Of a stretch of DNA of 64,000 nt, positions 37,251-46,923 are shown in pieces (positions within the stretch are counted from its first letter, which is position 1; the number at the start of each line of letters is the position of its first letter). Below the pieces are notes generated by a model that ran no database searches, was not told where the DNA came from, and was given only the letters and a program-made list of their open reading frames with translations. Source of the stretch: an uncultured Cellvibrio sp. (GTDB lineage: Bacteria > Pseudomonadota > Gammaproteobacteria > Pseudomonadales > Cellvibrionaceae); contig CAMLKG010000001.1 of assembly GCA_946480695.1 (NCBI GenBank), positions 62,001-126,000 on the forward strand, in the 5' to 3' direction. The translations under genes were made by a program, and so were the position numbers.

Positions 37251-38216
37251 ATGATCAGAACCCAATTACTCACAGACCAAGGTGAACATATTGAAGGCGG
37301 CAGCGAATTGATTGATCGCTGGCGCAGCCATGGAAGCGGATACATATGGATAGATTTACTGGGCGAAGAACCCGCTGCGGAAAAAAATTTTTTGCTATCC
37401 ATGGGCTGCCATCCGCTGGCGGTAGAAGATGTGCAACGTTTTCGCCATCCGCCCAAGACGGAAACCTTTGATGATTACACATTGGTTTTGTATCGCGGTA
37501 TCACCGAATTTAATAAAGACCTGACCATCCAGCAAATGACCATCGCGCTCTTTGCGGGGGATCGCTGCCTGATCAGTTGCCATCCGCGCAACTCCATGGC
37601 GATTAGCTATTACTGGGAAAACGCGCAAACGGAAAACCTGTTAGTCAGTCCCGGCCTCCTGGCATCGCGCATTATGCGTTTTTCGGTGGAGCGTTATCTT
37701 GAAACAATCCTTGCATTCGAGCCTTCGCTTAACGAGTTGGAAGATTGTATGCAAGAAAAGCCTAACGATGAAATCATGCGCGAGCTTATTGCCTATCAAT
37801 CGCGCTTGCGAAAACTACGGCGTATTTTTAGTTACCACGAAAAACTGGTTACCAATTTATTAAAAGATATCCCGCAGCGATTAATTGATGAAGATGGCGA
37901 TATTGAGCACGCCCTGCAAGATTTATTTGAACGCTGCGAGCGCTTGCACGGCTTAACCACTATGTATTACGAAATTTGCGGCGACTTGATCAATGGTTAC
38001 CTTTCCATCAGTTCCCACCAACTTAATAACACAATGAAAGTGTTGACAGTTATTACCGCGATTTTCGTTCCACTGACATTTATTGCCGGTATCTACGGAA
38101 TGAATTTTGAGAACATGCCAGAGCTGCATTCCCCGAACGGTTATTTTTATACCTTGGGCGCAATGCTGGTGATTGCGGCGGGCTTTGGGCTTGTCGCCTA
38201 TAAGAAATGGCTTTAG
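37251..38216 (+). CDS. CorA/ZntB family divalent-cation transporter
   Basis: A 321-residue CorA-superfamily protein: a large cytoplasmic domain, long helices, then two C-terminal membrane helices. The pore motif YGMNFENMPEL follows the first helix (VITAIFVPLTFIAGI), and the protein ends with the short basic tail YKKWL. Of the family, CorA imports Mg2+ and ZntB moves Zn2+; the sequence alone does not decide. It begins 18 bases after the pteridine reductase stop, so it may be read on the same mRNA as cca. Confidence 0.9.
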   Translation: MIRTQLLTDQGEHIEGGSELIDRWRSHGSGYIWIDLLGEEPAAEKNFLLSMGCHPLAVEDVQRFRHPPKTETFDDYTLVLYRGITEFNKDLTIQQMTIALFAGDRCLISCHPRNSMAISYYWENAQTENLLVSPGLLASRIMRFSVERYLETILAFEPSLNELEDCMQEKPNDEIMRELIAYQSRLRKLRRIFSYHEKLVTNLLKDIPQRLIDEDGDIEHALQDLFERCERLHGLTTMYYEICGDLINGYLSISSHQLNNTMKVLTVITAIFVPLTFIAGIYGMNFENMPELHSPNGYFYTLGAMLVIAAGFGLVAYKKWL

Positions 38217-38231
38217 CGAATACACCCGGCG

Positions 38232-38753
38232 TTAACTTGCACAGGATTTGGAAATATATTTACCACGCCATGCAAAATCAATCGCCCACAATTTTTGTGA
38301 AGCCTGATCATATTCAGCCCATAATTGTCGATAGCTTTTTTGTAATTGCGGATGCAAAACAGCGGGCGCTATTTCTGAAAGTGGTAAAAGCACAAACGCA
38401 TTCCTGGTAATTTCTGCACGCGGCAGTTCGATACCACTTTCAATACCGACAAAATCACCATAGATCAAAATATCAATATCCAGGGTACGCGGACTAAATT
38501 TTGGCCCGTTGCGTTTGCGGCCGTTATCATCCTCGATACGCTTTAGGTTTTCCGATAACCGCGTAATTGAAAGATCCGTTTCTGCCCCGACTACCAGATT
38601 AAAAAAATTGCTGCCATCAAATCCGACCGATTTACTTTCATAAACGGAAGATATGGTTAATTCACCCAGCAATTCACTTAACGCATCCAGTGCGGCCAAA
38701 ATATGCCGCTGGCGATCTACATTGCTACCGAGGCTCAAATAAATCACCGTCAT
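38232..38753 (-). CDS. folK: 2-amino-4-hydroxy-6-hydroxymethyldihydropteridine pyrophosphokinase
   Basis: A 173-residue enzyme (HPPK) that pyrophosphorylates the pterin precursor of folate. Marks are YLSLGSNVDRQRHILAALDAL at the N-terminus, NLVVGAETDLS, and the signature RTLDIDILIYGDFVGIES with ELPRAEITRNAFVLLPL. The start overlaps the folB stop (ATGA), so the two are translationally coupled. Confidence 0.96.
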   Translation of the reverse strand: MTVIYLSLGSNVDRQRHILAALDALSELLGELTISSVYESKSVGFDGSNFFNLVVGAETDLSITRLSENLKRIEDDNGRKRNGPKFSPRTLDIDILIYGDFVGIESGIELPRAEITRNAFVLLPLSEIAPAVLHPQLQKSYRQLWAEYDQASQKLWAIDFAWRGKYISKSCAS

Positions 38754-39121
38754 AGGGGTAAACCCCCGGGGCGTGCGCCGCGTTCGATAATTAATCCGAC
38801 ATCGCGCGCACCGCGCACCGCACCGGGCTTGCTTAAGCGCAAACGCAACCAGGGAACGTTAAATTCCGTGCGAATCACTTGCGCAATTTCCTCAGCGAGC
38901 GTTTCTACCAGCAGCGCATTGCGATTTTCCACATAAGCGATTAACCGCTTGGAAACCGCTTTGTAATTGAGGGCAAATTGGATGTCGTCAGTTGCAGCGG
39001 CTCTACTGATATCGCTGGCCATTTCCAGGTCAATGCTCACTGTTTGCCGTACCTCGCGCTCCCAATCGTAAATCCCAATGATGGTATCTATGCGTAAATC
39101 GCGAATGTAAACAATGTCCAT
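38750..39121 (-). CDS. folB: Dihydroneopterin aldolase
   Basis: A 123-residue enzyme of folate synthesis that cleaves dihydroneopterin to the hydroxymethyl pterin used by FolK. Marks are IRDLRIDTIIGIYDWEREVRQ, LNYKAVSKRLIAYVENRN, LVETLAEEIAQVI and LSKPGAVRGARDVGLIIER. I chose the ATG at 39121 because it gives family length; the frame is open a further 43 codons upstream, but that part overlaps the tsaD 3' end. An ATG three codons earlier is equally possible. Confidence 0.94.
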   Translation of the reverse strand: MDIVYIRDLRIDTIIGIYDWEREVRQTVSIDLEMASDISRAAATDDIQFALNYKAVSKRLIAYVENRNALLVETLAEEIAQVIRTEFNVPWLRLRLSKPGAVRGARDVGLIIERGARPGGLPL

Positions 39122-39149
39122 AATCAGCATCTGCAAGAAATTAATAAAA

Positions 39150-40178
39150 TTAAAGTGATGAAAGCGAATCGAGCGGCCAACGGGCCTTGATACTAATTGC
39201 CAGATTTTCGTGTTGTCCCGCCAATAAACGCTGGCAGCCTGCGTAGGCAATCATGGCGCCGTTATCAGTGCAAAACTCGTGGCGCGCGTAAAATACTTTT
39301 GCGCCGATTCTGGCCAGTTCAGTATCCAGGTCTGCGCGCAATTTTTTGTTCGCAGAAACACCACCGGCGATCACCAGGGTTTTCATCCCGGTTTGCTCGA
39401 GGGCACGCTTACATTTAATAACGAGGGTCTCCACCACCGCAGCCTGGAACGCGTTGGCAATATCGGCGCAGGTTTGGTCATCGGGCAATCCATTCGCTTG
39501 TTTGTGGGTATTTACAGCGGTAAGGGTGGCGGTTTTTAGTCCGCTAAAACTGAAATCAAGGCCGGGGCGATCCACCATCGGACGCGGAAACTTGAAACGC
39601 CCCGCCACCCCACGCTCCGCAAGTTTGGCCACCTGCGGGCCGCCGGGATAATCCAGGTCAAGCATCTTGGCGGCCTTATCGAACGCCTCGCCCGCGGCAT
39701 CATCAATGGATTCCCCCAGCAACTCGTAATCACCCAGGGCATCTACTTTGACAAGCTGGGTGTGGCCACCTGAAACCAGGAGCGCCACAAACGGAAACCC
39801 AGGTGGATTTTCCTCCAGCATAGGCGCAAGCAGATGGCCTTCCATATGGTGGACCCCGATCGCCGGGACCTTCCAGGCATAAGCAAGCGAACGCCCAAGC
39901 GACGCACCTACCATTAGCGCACCAACCAAACCGGGGCCGGATGTATAGGCAATCGCATCTATATCATCTGCGTCACTGCCACTTTTCTCCATTACCTCTT
40001 TAATAAGGGGCAAGAGCTTGCGCACATGGTCGCGCGAGGCCAATTCCGGCACCACACCACCGTATTCAGCATGCAGGGCAATTTGGGTATAGAGCACATG
40101 GGCTAGCAAACCGCGCTCGCTATCATAAACAGCCACACCGGTTTCATCGCAGGATGTTTCCAGCCCCAACACTCGCAT
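39150..40178 (-). CDS. tsaD: tRNA N6-adenosine threonylcarbamoyltransferase
   Basis: A 342-residue Kae1/Qri7-family enzyme that transfers the threonylcarbamoyl group to A37 of ANN-decoding tRNAs. The N-terminus [17 protein letters not shown] is diagnostic, HHMEGH supplies the metal-binding histidines, and [10 protein letters not shown] and [13 protein letters not shown] are in the ASKHA core. The ATG at 40178 has GAGG ten bases upstream; a TTG two codons earlier is less likely. It is divergent from rpsU, a conserved gammaproteobacterial arrangement. Confidence 0.97.
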   Translation of the reverse strand: MRVLGLETSCDETGVAVYDSERGLLAHVLYTQIALHAEYGGVVPELASRDHVRKLLPLIKEVMEKSGSDADDIDAIAYTSGPGLVGALMVGASLGRSLAYAWKVPAIGVHHMEGHLLAPMLEENPPGFPFVALLVSGGHTQLVKVDALGDYELLGESIDDAAGEAFDKAAKMLDLDYPGGPQVAKLAERGVAGRFKFPRPMVDRPGLDFSFSGLKTATLTAVNTHKQANGLPDDQTCADIANAFQAAVVETLVIKCKRALEQTGMKTLVIAGGVSANKKLRADLDTELARIGAKVFYARHEFCTDNGAMIAYAGCQRLLAGQHENLAISIKARWPLDSLSSL

Positions 40179-40293
40179 AAACAACCTCGGTCTTCATCGA
40201 CAAGCACCCATAGGGTGCAAAAAAGGGCGGCTATGATAATCCCACGGCGGCGGAAAACCCAGCGAAACCCCGCCTGAGTCACAAGGTCCAAGG

Positions 40294-40322
40294 TTGCGAT
40301 AGGGTGAATAAGCGTATAGAAT
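40294..40322 (+). promoter_or_regulatory. Sigma-70 promoter of the rpsU operon
   Basis: TTGCGA (40294-40299) and TAGAAT (40317-40322) are spaced by exactly 17 bases, about 90 bases before rpsU. Both hexamers differ from consensus at few positions, and the place is right for the rpsU-dnaG-rpoD operon promoter. Confidence 0.75.
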
Positions 40323-40410
40323 CCGCACCCCTCGGATACTTGGCTGTGTTTTTCACCCCATCGTTATCCCAAGACATCATTTTCAAGCACCCTATTTAAA
40401 AGGTAACAGC

Positions 40411-40626
40411 ATGCCTTCAGTAAAAATTAAAGAAAACGAACCATTTGATGTAGCCCTGCGTCGCTTCAAGCGCGCCTGTGAAAAAGCCGGTATTTTGGCT
40501 GACGTTCGCGCTCGCGAATGCTATGAGAAGCCAACCACTATTCGTAAGCGTGATGCTGCCGCTGCTGTTAAGCGTCACGCCAAAAAGGTTCAACGCGAAT
40601 CCAAAAAGTTTACCCGTCTGTACTAA
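40411..40626 (+). CDS. rpsU: 30S ribosomal protein bS21
   Basis: A 71-residue basic protein ([19 protein letters not shown] at the start, [18 protein letters not shown] at the end), the standard bS21 of gammaproteobacteria, needed for 16S 3'-end accessibility during initiation. The ribosome binding site AAAGGTAAC precedes the ATG. It is the first gene of the macromolecular-synthesis operon, with yqeY, dnaG and rpoD following. Confidence 0.98.
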   Translation: MPSVKIKENEPFDVALRRFKRACEKAGILADVRARECYEKPTTIRKRDAAAAVKRHAKKVQRESKKFTRLY

Positions 40627-40682
40627 TTGCCAGCTGCAAACCCGGCTTGGGTAGTTGCAGCCAGCCAGTGCTTACCGGTTCT

Positions 40683-40730
40683 GCTTGTTAGTTGTGTTTG
40701 CATCTTTGCATTAACAAGCCGTGCGTTTTT
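40683..40730 (+). terminator. Candidate attenuator between rpsU and yqeY
   Basis: GCTTGTTA (40683-40690) pairs with TAACAAGC (40712-40719) around a 21-base loop and is followed by GTGCGTTTTT, a short T-run. A second hairpin (GCTGCAA 40633-40639 with TTGCAGC 40655-40661, containing an inner ACCC/GGGT stem) lies just after the rpsU stop. A partial terminator here would keep S21 expression above primase, as is known for E. coli. The strength is uncertain. Confidence 0.45.
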
Positions 40731-40767
40731 AGATCACTGAACATTGTTTACTGCATAACGGTGGATC

Positions 40768-41223
40768 ATGAGTGAAGCAACGCTAAAAGACCGCATAAAT
40801 GATGCCTTGAAAACCGCGATGCGCGCTAAAGAAAAAGAGCGCGTCGCGGTTTTGCGTCTTGTGATGTCTGAATTCAAAAAAATCGAAGTCGACGAACGTA
40901 TCGAGCTGAATGACGCCCGTGTCTTGGCCGTACTGGACAAAATGGTCAAGCAGCGCCGCGATTCCGAGTCCCAATATCGCAACGCCGGTCGCCCTGAGCT
41001 GGCCGAGCAGGAAGCCTATGAAATTATCCAGATCCAGGAATTCCTGCCAGCTGCACTGACTGCGGCCGAACTGGATGCGATCGTTGCTAAAGCCATTCAT
41101 GATGCAGGCGTCACCGAGGCGCGCGATATGGGCAAGGCTATGGCCCTGATCAAGCCACAAGTCCAGGGCCGCGCCGATATGGGTGATGTGAGCAAACTGC
41201 TTAAGGCCAAACTGAGCAATTAG
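40768..41223 (+). CDS. yqeY: GatB/YqeY domain protein
   Basis: A 151-residue helical protein of the YqeY family, related to the tRNA-binding tail of the amidotransferase subunit GatB. Marks are LKDRINDALKTAMRAKEKERVAVLRLV and QEFLPAALTAAELDAIVAKAI. The function is uncertain; binding of charged tRNA is suspected. Between rpsU and dnaG is the usual place in pseudomonads and relatives, and its presence distinguishes this operon from that of E. coli. Confidence 0.93.
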   Translation: MSEATLKDRINDALKTAMRAKEKERVAVLRLVMSEFKKIEVDERIELNDARVLAVLDKMVKQRRDSESQYRNAGRPELAEQEAYEIIQIQEFLPAALTAAELDAIVAKAIHDAGVTEARDMGKAMALIKPQVQGRADMGDVSKLLKAKLSN

Positions 41224-41276
41224 TCGCCTATCATTAGCTTGGTGTTGGCTCCAGCAAATCATCTCAGGCGACCTTC

Positions 41277-43340
41277 ATGGCCGGATTAATTCCCCAGAGC
41301 TTTATTGACGACCTACTCGACCGCCTCGATATAGTCGATGTGGTCGATAGCCGTGTAAAACTCAAAAAATCCGGCAAAAACTACAGCGCCTGCTGCCCTT
41401 TCCACGACGAAAAAACGCCCTCATTCACCGTCAGCCCTGAGAAACAGTTTTTCTATTGTTTCGGCTGCGGTGCAAGCGGCAATGCGCTCGGTTTTGTGAT
41501 GGATTACGAGCGACTCAGCTTCCCGGAAGCAGTGGAATCCCTCGCCCGCCTCGCCGGGCTGGATGTACCGCGCGAAGTGCAAACCGAAGCCCAACAAAAG
41601 CGCGAGGAAGAAAAACGCAGCATCTACACGCTGCTGGAGAAAGCCGATCAGTTTTACCAACAGCAATTGCGCCATCACCCCAGCAAACACCTTGCCGTTA
41701 ACTACCTGAAAAACCGCGGCCTGGACGGCAAGACAGCCAAAGCCTATGGGGTCGGCTTTGCCCCGCCGGGCTGGGATAACCTGCTCAAAGCCCTCGCCCA
41801 AAATGATGATGACAAACATTTGTTGATCGAGGGCGGGATGTTGATCCACCAGGAGCAGGAAAAGAAGCTTTACGACCGCTTCCGCCACCGCATTATGTTT
41901 CCTATCCGGGATACACGCGGCCGAGTGATTGGCTTTGGCGGTCGAGTCCTGGGTGATGACAAGCCCAAATACCTCAATTCACCCGAAACTCCGGTTTTCC
42001 ACAAAGGCCAGGAACTTTATGGACTCTATGAAGCCCGCCTCGCCTATCGCGAATTACCGCGCCTGTTGGTAGTGGAAGGTTATATGGATGTGGTTAGCCT
42101 GGCGCAATTCGGAATCCATTACGGAGTAGCAACCCTGGGCACCGCCTGCGGGCCGGATCATCTCGATCGCGCATTTAAATACACCAATGAAGTGGTTTTC
42201 TGTTTTGATGGTGATAAAGCGGGTCGCAGCGCCGCCCATCGAGCACTGGAAGCGTCGATCGAATGCATGGCAGATGGCCGCACCGTGAAATTCCTGTTCC
42301 TGCCGGAAAACGAAGACCCGGACACGCTGGTCCGCCAGATAGGCCCGGAAAAATTCGAACGCATGGTCGAACTGGCGGTGCCTTTTGAAGATTATTTATT
42401 CGATGCGGTTTCTGACGGTTTAAATATCCGCACAATGGAAGGCCGGGCGACGTTTAGTAAACGTGCCGCCCCGCTATTGGACCGCCTACCCAAAGGCGTT
42501 TTCCGTGAATTGATGTTCGAAAGCCTCGCCACACGTACCGGCCTGAACCGCACTGTCTTGCAGGATCTGGTCCTGGAGCAGCAAGCCAAAGATACTGCTA
42601 TTCAAATCACCCCGATTAAAACAACCCCTGAGGAAAACACCCCCTCGGTTGCCATGCCCAGGCAAATCGATAACTGGTGGAATGAACATGCCCGGAATAA
42701 TCCCCGGGAGGCTTCGGATAGCAGCATATCGACAGATTACAGCGACTTCCCGGCTGAATTGCCTCCGCCGGATTATCGCGAGTATTACGAAGAACCCCTC
42801 GCCGGGCGCCAGTCCCGCCGCTCCTACCAGCCTGATTTACAGCCCCGCACGACAGGCAAATACCTTATGCCCCCCGCGCGCAAGGCACTGGCATTGCTAC
42901 TAACCCATACATCACTCGCAGAACTGGAGCCCGATCACGATGAATGGATCGCCATTGCTGATGACCTGGATTGCCGGATGCTGGGGCGCCTGTTAAAAGT
43001 GCTGCATGAACGACCGCACTACAACCTATCGCATTTGATCGGTTACTGGCGTGGCATTTATGGAGCAGAAGATACTGAAAGGCTCGCTGCGGTAGCAGGG
43101 CATGACCTTCTCCAGGCCGCCACTGCATTAACCCAACCCCGGCCCGACAAACCCGCCAAAGCCGATTACGATGCCCAAGCGGCATTTGCTGACGCCATGG
43201 AAAAGTTACGTGCCCAGCAAAACCGGAAAAAAAGTGCAGAATCCTTGGCAAAACTCAAAAATGCGGACTTAACTCAACTATCCAAAGAAGAACGCGAAGA
43301 ATTGGTGCGCGCAGCCCTGGCGGCTAAATTGCAACCTTGA
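41277..43340 (+). CDS. dnaG: DNA primase
   Basis: A 687-residue primase that lays RNA primers for replication. The N-terminal CHC2 zinc domain is SACCPFHDEKTPSFTV with YCFGCGASGNALGF. The RNA-polymerase/TOPRIM core has LLVVEGYMDVVSL and FCFDGDKAGRSAAHRALE, with the catalytic acidic residues. The C-terminal helical part (from about 540) is the DnaB helicase-binding domain. A proline- and charge-rich linker of about 100 residues (about 435-530) separates core and C-terminus, making the protein longer than E. coli DnaG (581). Confidence 0.98.
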   Translation: MAGLIPQSFIDDLLDRLDIVDVVDSRVKLKKSGKNYSACCPFHDEKTPSFTVSPEKQFFYCFGCGASGNALGFVMDYERLSFPEAVESLARLAGLDVPREVQTEAQQKREEEKRSIYTLLEKADQFYQQQLRHHPSKHLAVNYLKNRGLDGKTAKAYGVGFAPPGWDNLLKALAQNDDDKHLLIEGGMLIHQEQEKKLYDRFRHRIMFPIRDTRGRVIGFGGRVLGDDKPKYLNSPETPVFHKGQELYGLYEARLAYRELPRLLVVEGYMDVVSLAQFGIHYGVATLGTACGPDHLDRAFKYTNEVVFCFDGDKAGRSAAHRALEASIECMADGRTVKFLFLPENEDPDTLVRQIGPEKFERMVELAVPFEDYLFDAVSDGLNIRTMEGRATFSKRAAPLLDRLPKGVFRELMFESLATRTGLNRTVLQDLVLEQQAKDTAIQITPIKTTPEENTPSVAMPRQIDNWWNEHARNNPREASDSSISTDYSDFPAELPPPDYREYYEEPLAGRQSRRSYQPDLQPRTTGKYLMPPARKALALLLTHTSLAELEPDHDEWIAIADDLDCRMLGRLLKVLHERPHYNLSHLIGYWRGIYGAEDTERLAAVAGHDLLQAATALTQPRPDKPAKADYDAQAAFADAMEKLRAQQNRKKSAESLAKLKNADLTQLSKEEREELVRAALAAKLQP

Positions 43341-43439
43341 AGGGGAAAATCGGTCAAAAGCTGCACAACCAAACATTCACAGCATAAGAGATTTTGGCAT
43401 CTCCCATTGATTGCCTAGAATCCGCTCAGGCAAGTGGAG

Positions 43440-43445
43440 TATAAT
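43440..43445 (+). promoter_or_regulatory. Candidate -10 of an internal rpoD promoter
   Basis: A consensus TATAAT lies 43 bases before the rpoD ATG in the 148-base dnaG-rpoD gap. No good -35 sits 16-18 bases upstream, so an activator or an alternative sigma factor may be involved. Confidence 0.45.
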
Positions 43446-43488
43446 TTCGCGCTTTGCATTTCACTCACCAGGTTTTAAAGGGTCTCGA

Positions 43489-45351
43489 ATGTCAGAAGAC
43501 GTCCAACAGCAACAGTCCCGCATCAAAGAACTGATCGCCCGCGGTAAAGAACAGGGTTACCTCACTTACGCCGAGGTAAACGATCACCTGCCGGAAGATA
43601 TTTCCGATCCCGATCAGGTCGAAGACATCATCCAGATGATTAACGATGTAGGTATCCGGGTTTATGAAACCGCGCCGGATGCCGACACCCTGTTGATGAC
43701 CGACGGCGATTCCGCTGCCGACGAGATTGCCGCCGCCGAGGCAGCCGCTGCATTGGTAGCGGTGGAGTCAGAAACTGGCCGAACCACAGACCCGGTACGC
43801 ATGTACATGCGCGAAATGGGGACCGTTGAACTGCTTACCCGCGAAGGCGAAATTGTTATCGCCAAACGCATTGAAGAAGGTGTACGCGAGTTAATGCACG
43901 CCCTGGCCTACTGGCCTGGTGCAGTACAACAAGTGCTGGATGAATATGCACTGGTCGCAAAAGAAGAACGCCGCCTTGCAGATGTGGTTATCGGCTGGCT
44001 TGATCCTATTGAAGAAATTCCCTCTGCCCTGGCCGAAGTTGAAGAAATTCCGGTTGCGGCAGCAGGTGCTAAAGCAGCAGGCGATGAGGAAGAGGAAGAG
44101 GAAGGCGGCAGCGATGAGGAAGATGAGGTTGTTGCGGGTGTAGACCCGGAAGAAGCTCGCCTGCGTTTCGAGGCACTGCAAAAGCAATACGACAAAACTG
44201 CCAAGGCACTTGCCAAGCATGGCTATGGCAGCAAACAAGCTGAAAAAGAATTGGCAGTGCTCGGCGATTTATTTAAATTTTTTAAATTACCGGCTCGCCA
44301 ATTTGATCCGATCTATAACAAAGCACGCGCAACGCTGGAACATATTCGCAAGCAAGAGCGCCACGTTATGGATTTGTGCACCCGCAAAGCCCAGATGCAG
44401 CGCAAAACGTTCATCAAGGAATTCCCGGGCAACGAAACAAACGAGGACTGGCTTCCCGATTTACTCAAAGGCAAAAAAATCGAAAACCAGGATAAGCTCG
44501 AACGCGTGTTGCCCGATGTAAAAACGGCGCAGCAGCAACTTGCCCATATCGAAACAGAAAGTGGCCTCAGCCTCGCCGCCATCAAAGACATCAACCGTCG
44601 CATGTCCATTGGCGAAGCGCGCGCACGTCGCGCCAAAAAAGAAATGGTTGAAGCCAACCTGCGCCTGGTAATTTCTATTGCAAAAAAATATACCAATCGC
44701 GGCCTGCAATTCCTCGATTTGATCCAGGAAGGCAATATTGGCCTGATGAAAGCGGTAGATAAATTTGAGTACCGTCGCGGCTATAAATTTTCCACCTACG
44801 CTACCTGGTGGATTCGCCAGGCAATTACCCGCTCCATTGCCGACCAGGCGCGCACCATTCGTATCCCTGTACACATGATTGAAACCATCAACAAACTTAA
44901 TCGTGTATCGCGCCAAATGCTGCAGGAAATGGGCCGCGAGCCCACGCCGGAGGAATTGGGCGAGCGCATGGATATGCCGGAAGACAAGGTGCGTAAAGTA
45001 CTGAAAATCGCCAAGGAACCCATTTCTATGGAAACCCCGATTGGCGACGATGAAGATTCACACCTTGGCGATTTCATTGAGGACACCACCATTATTTCTC
45101 CGGTGGAATCCGCAACAATGGAAGGCCTGATGGAAGCCACACGCGAAGTACTTGCCGGCCTCACCGCACGCGAAGCCAAAGTATTACGTATGCGCTTCGG
45201 TATTGATATGCATACCGACCACACACTGGAAGAAGTGGGCAAACAGTTTGATGTAACCCGCGAGCGTATCCGTCAAATCGAAGCCAAGGCGCTGCGTAAA
45301 CTGCGTCATCCCTCGCGCTCCGATCACCTGCGCAGTTTCCTTGATGATTAA
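43489..45351 (+). CDS. rpoD: RNA polymerase primary sigma factor (sigma-70)
   Basis: A 620-residue housekeeping sigma factor. Region 1.1 is the first roughly 85 residues ([21 protein letters not shown]). An acidic segment with a run of glutamates (about 198-215) lies in the non-conserved region. Regions 2.1-2.4 contain RFVDLIQEGN-type sequence here as [20 protein letters not shown] and [17 protein letters not shown], and region 4.2 is [20 protein letters not shown]. The ATG at 43489 matches the family N-terminus ([10 protein letters not shown]); the frame is open 26 codons earlier across the putative -10 element. It is followed by a strong terminator. Confidence 0.98.
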   Translation: MSEDVQQQQSRIKELIARGKEQGYLTYAEVNDHLPEDISDPDQVEDIIQMINDVGIRVYETAPDADTLLMTDGDSAADEIAAAEAAAALVAVESETGRTTDPVRMYMREMGTVELLTREGEIVIAKRIEEGVRELMHALAYWPGAVQQVLDEYALVAKEERRLADVVIGWLDPIEEIPSALAEVEEIPVAAAGAKAAGDEEEEEEGGSDEEDEVVAGVDPEEARLRFEALQKQYDKTAKALAKHGYGSKQAEKELAVLGDLFKFFKLPARQFDPIYNKARATLEHIRKQERHVMDLCTRKAQMQRKTFIKEFPGNETNEDWLPDLLKGKKIENQDKLERVLPDVKTAQQQLAHIETESGLSLAAIKDINRRMSIGEARARRAKKEMVEANLRLVISIAKKYTNRGLQFLDLIQEGNIGLMKAVDKFEYRRGYKFSTYATWWIRQAITRSIADQARTIRIPVHMIETINKLNRVSRQMLQEMGREPTPEELGERMDMPEDKVRKVLKIAKEPISMETPIGDDEDSHLGDFIEDTTIISPVESATMEGLMEATREVLAGLTAREAKVLRMRFGIDMHTDHTLEEVGKQFDVTRERIRQIEAKALRKLRHPSRSDHLRSFLDD

Positions 45352-45361
45352 TCCATCACCA

Positions 45362-45395
45362 AAATAAAACCCGCATGATGCGGGTTTTATTTTTT
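45362..45395 (+). terminator. Terminator of the rpoD operon
   Basis: ATAAAACCCGCA pairs with TGCGGGTTTTAT around a short TGA loop, followed by six T residues. It lies 11 bases past the rpoD stop and is a textbook Rho-independent signal. Confidence 0.93.
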
Positions 45396-45441
45396 AGGCC
45401 AGCAAATCCTTTAATCTCTAGCCACACTCCAAACAACTCAC

Positions 45442-45447
45442 TATAAT
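45442..45447 (+). promoter_or_regulatory. -10 element of the tRNA gene
   Basis: TATAAT ends 30 bases before the tRNA 5' end. The GC-rich CCCCGC stretch just after it resembles the discriminator of stringently controlled stable-RNA promoters. No clear -35 is visible. Confidence 0.5.
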
Positions 45448-45477
45448 GCCCCGCACTGCGATTCCGCAGCTCCCTTG

Positions 45478-45554
45478 GGGCCTATAGCTCAGTTGGTTAG
45501 AGCATCCGACTCATAATCGGCAGGTCGCTGGTTCAAGTCCAGCTGGGCCCACCA
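45478..45554 (+). tRNA. tRNA-Ile2 (CAT anticodon, lysidine-modified)
   Basis: A 77-base cloverleaf with encoded CCA: acceptor GGGCCTA/TGGGCCC, D arm GCTC/GAGC, anticodon loop CTCATAA and T arm GCTGG-TTCAAGT-CCAGC. The anticodon CAT could mean Met or Ile2. G1-C72 pairing excludes initiator tRNA, and the T arm matches E. coli ileX as I recall it, so Ile2 reading AUA after TilS modification is favoured. The first anticodon-stem pair (27-43) is a T/C mismatch. A CAT tRNA after rpoD is common in pseudomonads and relatives. Confidence 0.9.
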
Positions 45555-45717
45555 CTTTTAAACTTCTCATTCGACACAAAAAAGTTCTCCCTTTTAAATC
45601 TGCAAAGTTTTTTTCAAATCCCGGTATCGGCAAAAAATAATGATCTCGCATGCGCTATTATGAACGGCGAGTGGAAAAAACACGCTATTTACAATAACGA
45701 ACGCATGGAGATTGATC

Positions 45718-46917
45718 GTGAACGATACTTTTACCGAAGTCACCCGTACCCCCTGGACCAGCCGCATTGGAAAATCCGCCAAGGGTTTATTGGGCGGGTT
45801 GGTGTTATTGGTCGCAGGCATTGCGCTGCTGTTCTGGAACGAGGGCCGTGCGGTGAAAACCCATAAAGCCCTGGAGGAGTCCCAAGGCACCGTTGTTTCA
45901 ATTGATGCATTGGAAAATGCCCAACCATCAATGGAGGGTAAATTGGTTCACATCAGCGGTACCGCTAACACTAATCAAACCCTTTCAGACGATTTGTTGC
46001 CGGTAAGTATTGCCGCACTGAAATTGCAGCGCTTTGTAGAAACCTACCAATGGCAGGAAACATCCCACTCGGAAGAGCGAAAAACCATGGGTGGTGATAC
46101 CGAAACGGTTACGACTTACCAATATTCGAAAGTCTGGTCCACAACAAAAATAAATTCCTCGGATTTTAAAAAACAGGGCGGGCATGAAAACCCGGCAGGG
46201 TGGCTTTATGAAAACCAAACCTGGACCGCACCTGACATTCGTATTGGCAATTATGCATTGTCATCGGAACATAAAAAATTGATCGATAATTTTCAGTCGC
46301 TTCCACTACCGGGAAATAGCGAATTCCCGAAAGGATTGAAAAAAATAAACAATATGCTATACACCGGAAGCAATCAGCAAGAGCCGGGGATTGGCGATCA
46401 ACGCATCAGCTTTAATTATATTCCCGTCCAGGTTTACAGTGCGATTGGCGATATGAGAAGCAGCATGTTGCATGAGCATATCGCCAGCAATGGACACGGG
46501 TTCGCATTACTGCAAGCCGGTTCCTATAGCGCCAACGCGATGTTTGAACAAGCCAAAAGCGATAATAAACAACTGACCTGGATATTACGCCTGGCAGGCA
46601 CTGCTGTCCTGGTATTGGCATTTATCACCATACTAAAACCCTTATCCGTGTTAGCCGACGTAGTTCCGTTGATAGGTAATATCATCGAAGTTGGCACTGG
46701 TATTATTGGTTTCCTGTTAGGTTTGATTGTGGCGCTGGTAACGATTTGCGTGGCCTGGATTTTTTACCGCCCAATGGTAGGGATAGCACTACTGGTTGCT
46801 ATTGGTGCAATCATCTATTGGTTAAAGCGGAAGTCCTCACAGGCAGCACAAACCATTGCGCAACAGAAGAACATCAATTTACCAATCAATACCGAAAATA
46901 CCAACGCCAATATCTAA
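45718..46917 (+). CDS. TMEM43 family membrane protein
   Basis: A 399-residue protein resembling the TMEM43/LUMA family of human nuclear-envelope proteins, which has scattered bacterial members of unknown function. One membrane helix lies near the N-terminus (about 22-42, GLLGGLVLLVAGIALLFWNE); a region of about 230 residues follows, then three or four C-terminal helices (about 290-375). Family marks are WNEGRAVKTHKALEESQGTVVS and YQWQETSHSEE. I chose GTG at 45718 because GGAG lies seven bases upstream. It stands alone between the tRNA and the homospermidine synthase gene. Confidence 0.8.
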   Translation: MNDTFTEVTRTPWTSRIGKSAKGLLGGLVLLVAGIALLFWNEGRAVKTHKALEESQGTVVSIDALENAQPSMEGKLVHISGTANTNQTLSDDLLPVSIAALKLQRFVETYQWQETSHSEERKTMGGDTETVTTYQYSKVWSTTKINSSDFKKQGGHENPAGWLYENQTWTAPDIRIGNYALSSEHKKLIDNFQSLPLPGNSEFPKGLKKINNMLYTGSNQQEPGIGDQRISFNYIPVQVYSAIGDMRSSMLHEHIASNGHGFALLQAGSYSANAMFEQAKSDNKQLTWILRLAGTAVLVLAFITILKPLSVLADVVPLIGNIIEVGTGIIGFLLGLIVALVTICVAWIFYRPMVGIALLVAIGAIIYWLKRKSSQAAQTIAQQKNINLPINTENTNANI

Positions 46918-46923
46918 CAATCA

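Noticed and set aside
45478..45554. Reading the CAT tRNA as initiator or elongator tRNA-Met
   Set aside because: G1-C72 pairing excludes the initiator, and the T arm fits the Ile2 type; elongator Met is less likely though not fully excluded.
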